Source of the DNA: Gordius sp. MW1
Taxonomy: Eukaryota; Nematomorpha; Gordioida; Gordea; Gordiidae
Reading direction: 5' to 3'
DNA: 64,000 nt
Assembly (NCBI GenBank): GCA_964036665.1
Contig: OZ038531.1
Coordinates: 15,500,168-15,564,167, forward strand
The position numbers and the translations under genes are program-made. Of this stretch, positions 60,516-64,000 are shown one piece after another. Positions within the stretch are counted from its first letter, which is position 1; each line of letters starts with the position of its first letter. The notes beneath the pieces were generated by a model. The model made no database searches, was not told the origin of the DNA, and worked only from the letters and a program-made list of their open reading frames with translations.

Positions 60516-62369
60516 TGATGATGGACAACGTAATGATGTAAGGTAGAAAAGAGAGTAGAATTAGTGCTGCCAGTATGTTTGTGTAGGAGGGGGTGGTGTT
60601 CGTTATACATATGTCAATATAGCTTTGCTCACCAATTTTCAGCATAGAAATACGTGTAGGACGGACGACCTACCTATAAATTTTCCTTCCCCCAAACACT
60701 GGTTCCATGTGGAGCAACGTCGGGGCACATCAATTATGCAAACATCCATTTACCTCCTTACCATACGCACCCTCCTTCGCCCCCCCCCCTCCCTTCTCTT
60801 ACCAGCTCAATATAAATACACTTTTGGTTATTACGTGTTTGTTTCAACTATACGTTTATAATATGGTTCGATCCTCCCCTTAGAAAAGCAATAATTTGTA
60901 TGATAAAAATCTACAAAGCCCCCTACAAACGGTGTCCCTGCATGTCTCCTCAAACTAAGAACAAAAACAATTATATACGAGAATTAAATAATGCACCCGA
61001 GCGAGATACCCTTAATTCATTATATTCTTTTAGGTTTATTTTCTTTCTGATTTCACCTACGATACCACCGTCTCTAACACAAATTTATAAATCAGTATAG
61101 ATCAATTAAGATTATCTTTGTTAGCGTGGTGCCTCTCTACATTTTCACAAATAGCCACTCTCGCACTGCTTCCACTTCAAGACTGTCTGTCCTATGGTAG
61201 AATTAATGAAAAACTCGTATTAAAAATACCAGGAACGTCATATGTTCATGCACCATGTTTAAGTAAGTTAAACATTTTCTCTGAGTTCTTACCTAGCACT
61301 TGCCAACCTTATAGAGTGTTCTGTCGTAATGACCATTAAACCGTGTGATCGACCTCCAATGACAATATTACATGGGGACAGGGAGTAAGACTTAAATGAG
61401 AAGACGTATGTTTAATATATTATTACCCACTTAACCTACCCGTGATCCTTTTATACACACACACATATATACATATACACTGTTGTATTATAGCGCGGCG
61501 AAGTTGATGTAGCTAATAATTATACTTTTTAACCACAACTTGCATTTTTACTCCAAATCACACACCATTATTTTTTCACACCCCTCCAATCACCCACAAT
61601 TTTTTATAATAATCCTATACATATTCCTATATATACTATTCATTGAGATATATTTATAAAGAAATTACGGTTTTTTTTATATACATTGTGTCTCATGGTT
61701 AGGACTTGCGAATGGACTACTTTATAAAGAAATGTATTTTATTTCTAGTTTTTTTTGGTCATTTGTTATTTTTTAATCAATTAATATTTTTATTTAATAA
61801 TATTAAAAAGGTATACTATAAGAAGTTGTACGACTATGAAAATATGGATAAGATCAATGAGGAAGTGTAGCATTAGAGAAGCAACCTTATTATTAGTCAG
61901 CCCTCCCGTCAAAATGTTAAGCTGACGGCTAATATAATCGTAATATATGAACTAAAAGGATAGCATAGATGCCTGAATAGAAATCGGTTGGACTTAACGA
62001 TTACCATTGTTCCGTTTGAGGAAGGCTAATGCTTTTGTGCTTAAGTTGCATTGTAGCTACTACCTGGTATGAACACCGTGCCCAAGATAGTAGAATACAT
62101 TTAAGTTTTAATTATCCCTGCATTTACAATAAGGTTGGGATAAGAGTTGAATGGGGACAGGATGTCGACCGTGGTAGTCCTAAACAAGGGTTCTGTCCTC
62201 GAGACCAAGGAATAAGCATGAGACCGTCTGGTTTTCCCCGTCTGTAGAGTGTTGGGATAACCGGTCTTTCTGAGGTACTGACCAATGATTTGTTGATATC
62301 CTTGTGCTGGGGTTGCGCTCTTTACCATTTTTATAACGGAGGAGGTTTATTTGGTTGTATGGTTATTTG
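60516..62369 (+). other. RXR 3' flank, no other gene seen
   Basis: It probably holds the 3' UTR. I found no clear AATAAA in a convincing place. A poly-C tract lies at about 60779-60789. The short open frames have no protein-like composition. Confidence 0.4.
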
Positions 62370-63198
62370 TAGAGTTGTTAAATTGCTAACTTTCTTCAAA
62401 CTCCAGAACCGAGCACGCACACTTAGTTGCTTAATATGCGCGTTAGCTAGAGCCCTGCACGGGCCGCCCGAATCCCGGCCCGATCGGGGTTCGGGCCGGG
62501 CTCGGGCAAAATTTTATAAAACTATCGGGGCTCGAGTCGGGCCTGATGCGGCGGCCCGACCCGAATTGAACTAAAGCGAATTAATTTTTTATAAAATAGG
62601 ATTTAAATAAACTTAACTCAATATTAATAATTATCTTCGCGCAGCGTACATTATTAGCTTCTAAACTCTTATTTTCCTTGTCTATAACCGACCTGAATTG
62701 CAAATCTTATTATATTATAGAATCATAGTAGCTGTTACAACTTTAGAAATACGAAAAGTAAATATTTCAAAAAGTTTTTTGAAACTGTTAAAAATTTATT
62801 TTATAGAGTTATATTTTTAGCTTTAAATGATTAGCTGAATAAACTAACGAGTGAAAACTGATTTTTTCATGTCAAATTTATCCTAGTTGTAAATTACGAG
62901 TAATAACAATGTAATACATTTTATATCTAGATGGTGAAAAAAATTTTCGATAATATATTTTTTCAAAAATTTTATTTGGAAAATCGGGTCGAGCCAAAAA
63001 TTAAAAAGTTTTTCGGGCTCGGGCAAAAGAAGAGTTGAGAAGTCGGGCTCGGGCAGAATAAATGTCATTTTGCAGGGCTCTAGCTAGCACAATATGTGCT
63101 CGCTGTTCGGTGCACTAGGCGGAACAGTAGCCAAAAATGCTCGAGGGTCGAGCAGATGGTAGCTGGAGTTGAAGAAAGTTAGCAATTTAACAACTCTA
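62370..63198. mobile_element. Outer hAT MITE with 8-bp TSD GTTATTTG
   Basis: Inverted arms of about 35 bp, starting TAGAGTTGTTAAATTGC on the left and ending GCAATTTAACAACTCTA on the right, with perfect duplications at 62362-62369 and 63199-63206. Removing the inner element leaves about 195 bp, with no coding. Confidence 0.85.
62448..63082. mobile_element. Inner hAT-like MITE, TAGAGCCCTGCA family
   Basis: It runs TAGAGCCCTGCACGGG to TGCAGGGCTCTA, 635 bp, with GC-rich CGGGCTCGGG arms and an AT-rich centre. It is the complete relative of 11156-13241. If the termini are taken as AGCCCTGCA/TGCAGGGCT, the flanks TTAGCTAG and CTAGCTAG match at 7 of 8 positions. With the longer termini the duplication is unclear. 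Confidence 0.75.
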
Positions 63199-63302
63199 GT
63201 TATTTGCTTAGACTGCATAGCATAGGAATGAGGACACGATGGCCTAGAAGGATGGTAATGCGTACTTGAAAGTGCTTCAAGCCATTCGTAACCGCACTTT
63301 GA

Positions 63303-64000
63303 GCAATTAATTGCTATGCAATTTATGGGCTCGTTTTTTGTTGTCCGTCCGTCCGTCCCTATCTATTTGCATTTGGTATATTAGGTTATCGATTTTTTAA
63401 ATTAATGCATGAGAAAGAGGTGCCCCACCCCTCATCTCTATCTCCCTCGCTGTGTTATTTTTTAAATTAAGGCATAAGAGATGCCCCACCCCTCATCTCT
63501 ATCTCCCTCGCTTCGGGCGGGGTCGGGTTTTAATTGCTATGTTAAATTAATGCATAAGTATATCTATTCGTTTTTGAATTGGGTAACATTGATATTAATT
63601 GCTATAATTACCCTATGCCCTCCACTACAAGGGCCTATGCCTCTACTGATATGGGTCCCTGTGCCCCTACAAAAGCCTATGCCTCTATTAATGTGGGTTC
63701 GAACCCCGGCGAACGTTCTGAATTGCTAATTCGATTCCCGGAGAGGGCAAAATTTTTTTTTATTTTTTAAATTAAATTAATATATTTTTCCTGTTACTAC
63801 CATTGATAATATGACTTTTTGGCCGTCCGCTTGTTCTATTATTGTTTCATTTTATTATATAATAAACATAAATAAAAGTTGTTTACTTTTAATTGCTATG
63901 CAATTTAACTAGTTTTTGGGTTAGAATCCCGGAGTTTTTTTTGACTCTTATGATTGTTCTTGTTACTATCATTGATAATAAGACTTTTTGGCCGTCCGCT
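63303..64000. repeat. tRNA-like repeat family R1, block 4
   Basis: It starts AATTGCTATGCAATTTATGG, has the 'gcctctactgatatgggtcc' module at 63640-63660 and B-box-like sequences near 63700 and 63735, and runs off the right edge. Two 'ccccacccctcatctctatc' repeats lie at 63422-63505. Confidence 0.6.

Overview
This window looks like nuclear DNA from an arthropod, probably an insect. The grounds are one intron-containing retinoid X receptor/ultraspiracle gene with GT-AG introns, an AT-rich background, and many arthropod-style transposable elements (Gypsy LTR elements, an RTE-type LINE, Penelope-like elements, hAT, MULE, Helitrons, MITEs). The RXR ligand-binding domain is of the vertebrate-like RXR type rather than the fast-evolving fly/moth USP type. 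That fits a hemimetabolous insect (a hemipteran is a guess) or another arthropod. I see no bacterial genes, CRISPR array, tRNA or rRNA gene.

Layout. 1-10.3 kb: two decayed Gypsy elements on the minus strand. The second (B) is split by a 5.4-kb block of tRNA-like repeats that carries two head-to-tail Helitrons. 10.3-15.3 kb: LTR-like repeats, a hAT element with a perfect 8-bp target duplication holding more Helitrons, and a miniature LTR element (TRIM) whose empty site is preserved in a second copy of its host repeat. 15.4-19.0 kb: a hAT element carrying a TA-duplication MITE and a head-to-head Penelope-like palindrome. 20.1-36.6 kb: a MULE DNA transposon of about 1.8 kb, itself lying in a Gypsy LTR, expanded to 16.5 kb by insertion of a Gypsy element, a LINE (holding a TRIM) and a second copy of the same hAT (holding another Gypsy and a small Helitron). 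36.7-40.5 kb: remains of Gypsy D and a long fold-back element. 40.5-54 kb: mostly non-coding, with a repeat cluster, a third TRIM and small MITEs.

54.5-60.5 kb: the only host gene I can support, RXR on the plus strand, in six coding exons that join in frame to 654 residues. It has an unusually long A/B region, a standard DNA-binding domain, and an AF-2 helix in which the usual glutamate is arginine. The product should act in the nucleus as the partner of the ecdysone receptor and other nuclear receptors. 60.5-64 kb: 3' flank, a hAT MITE nested in another hAT MITE, and another copy of the tRNA-like repeat family.

Nothing forms an operon or a multi-gene system. The window's main interest is its datable insertion-within-insertion history and the altered RXR. 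Coordinates of repeat edges were read by eye from terminal motifs and target-site duplications (TSDs).
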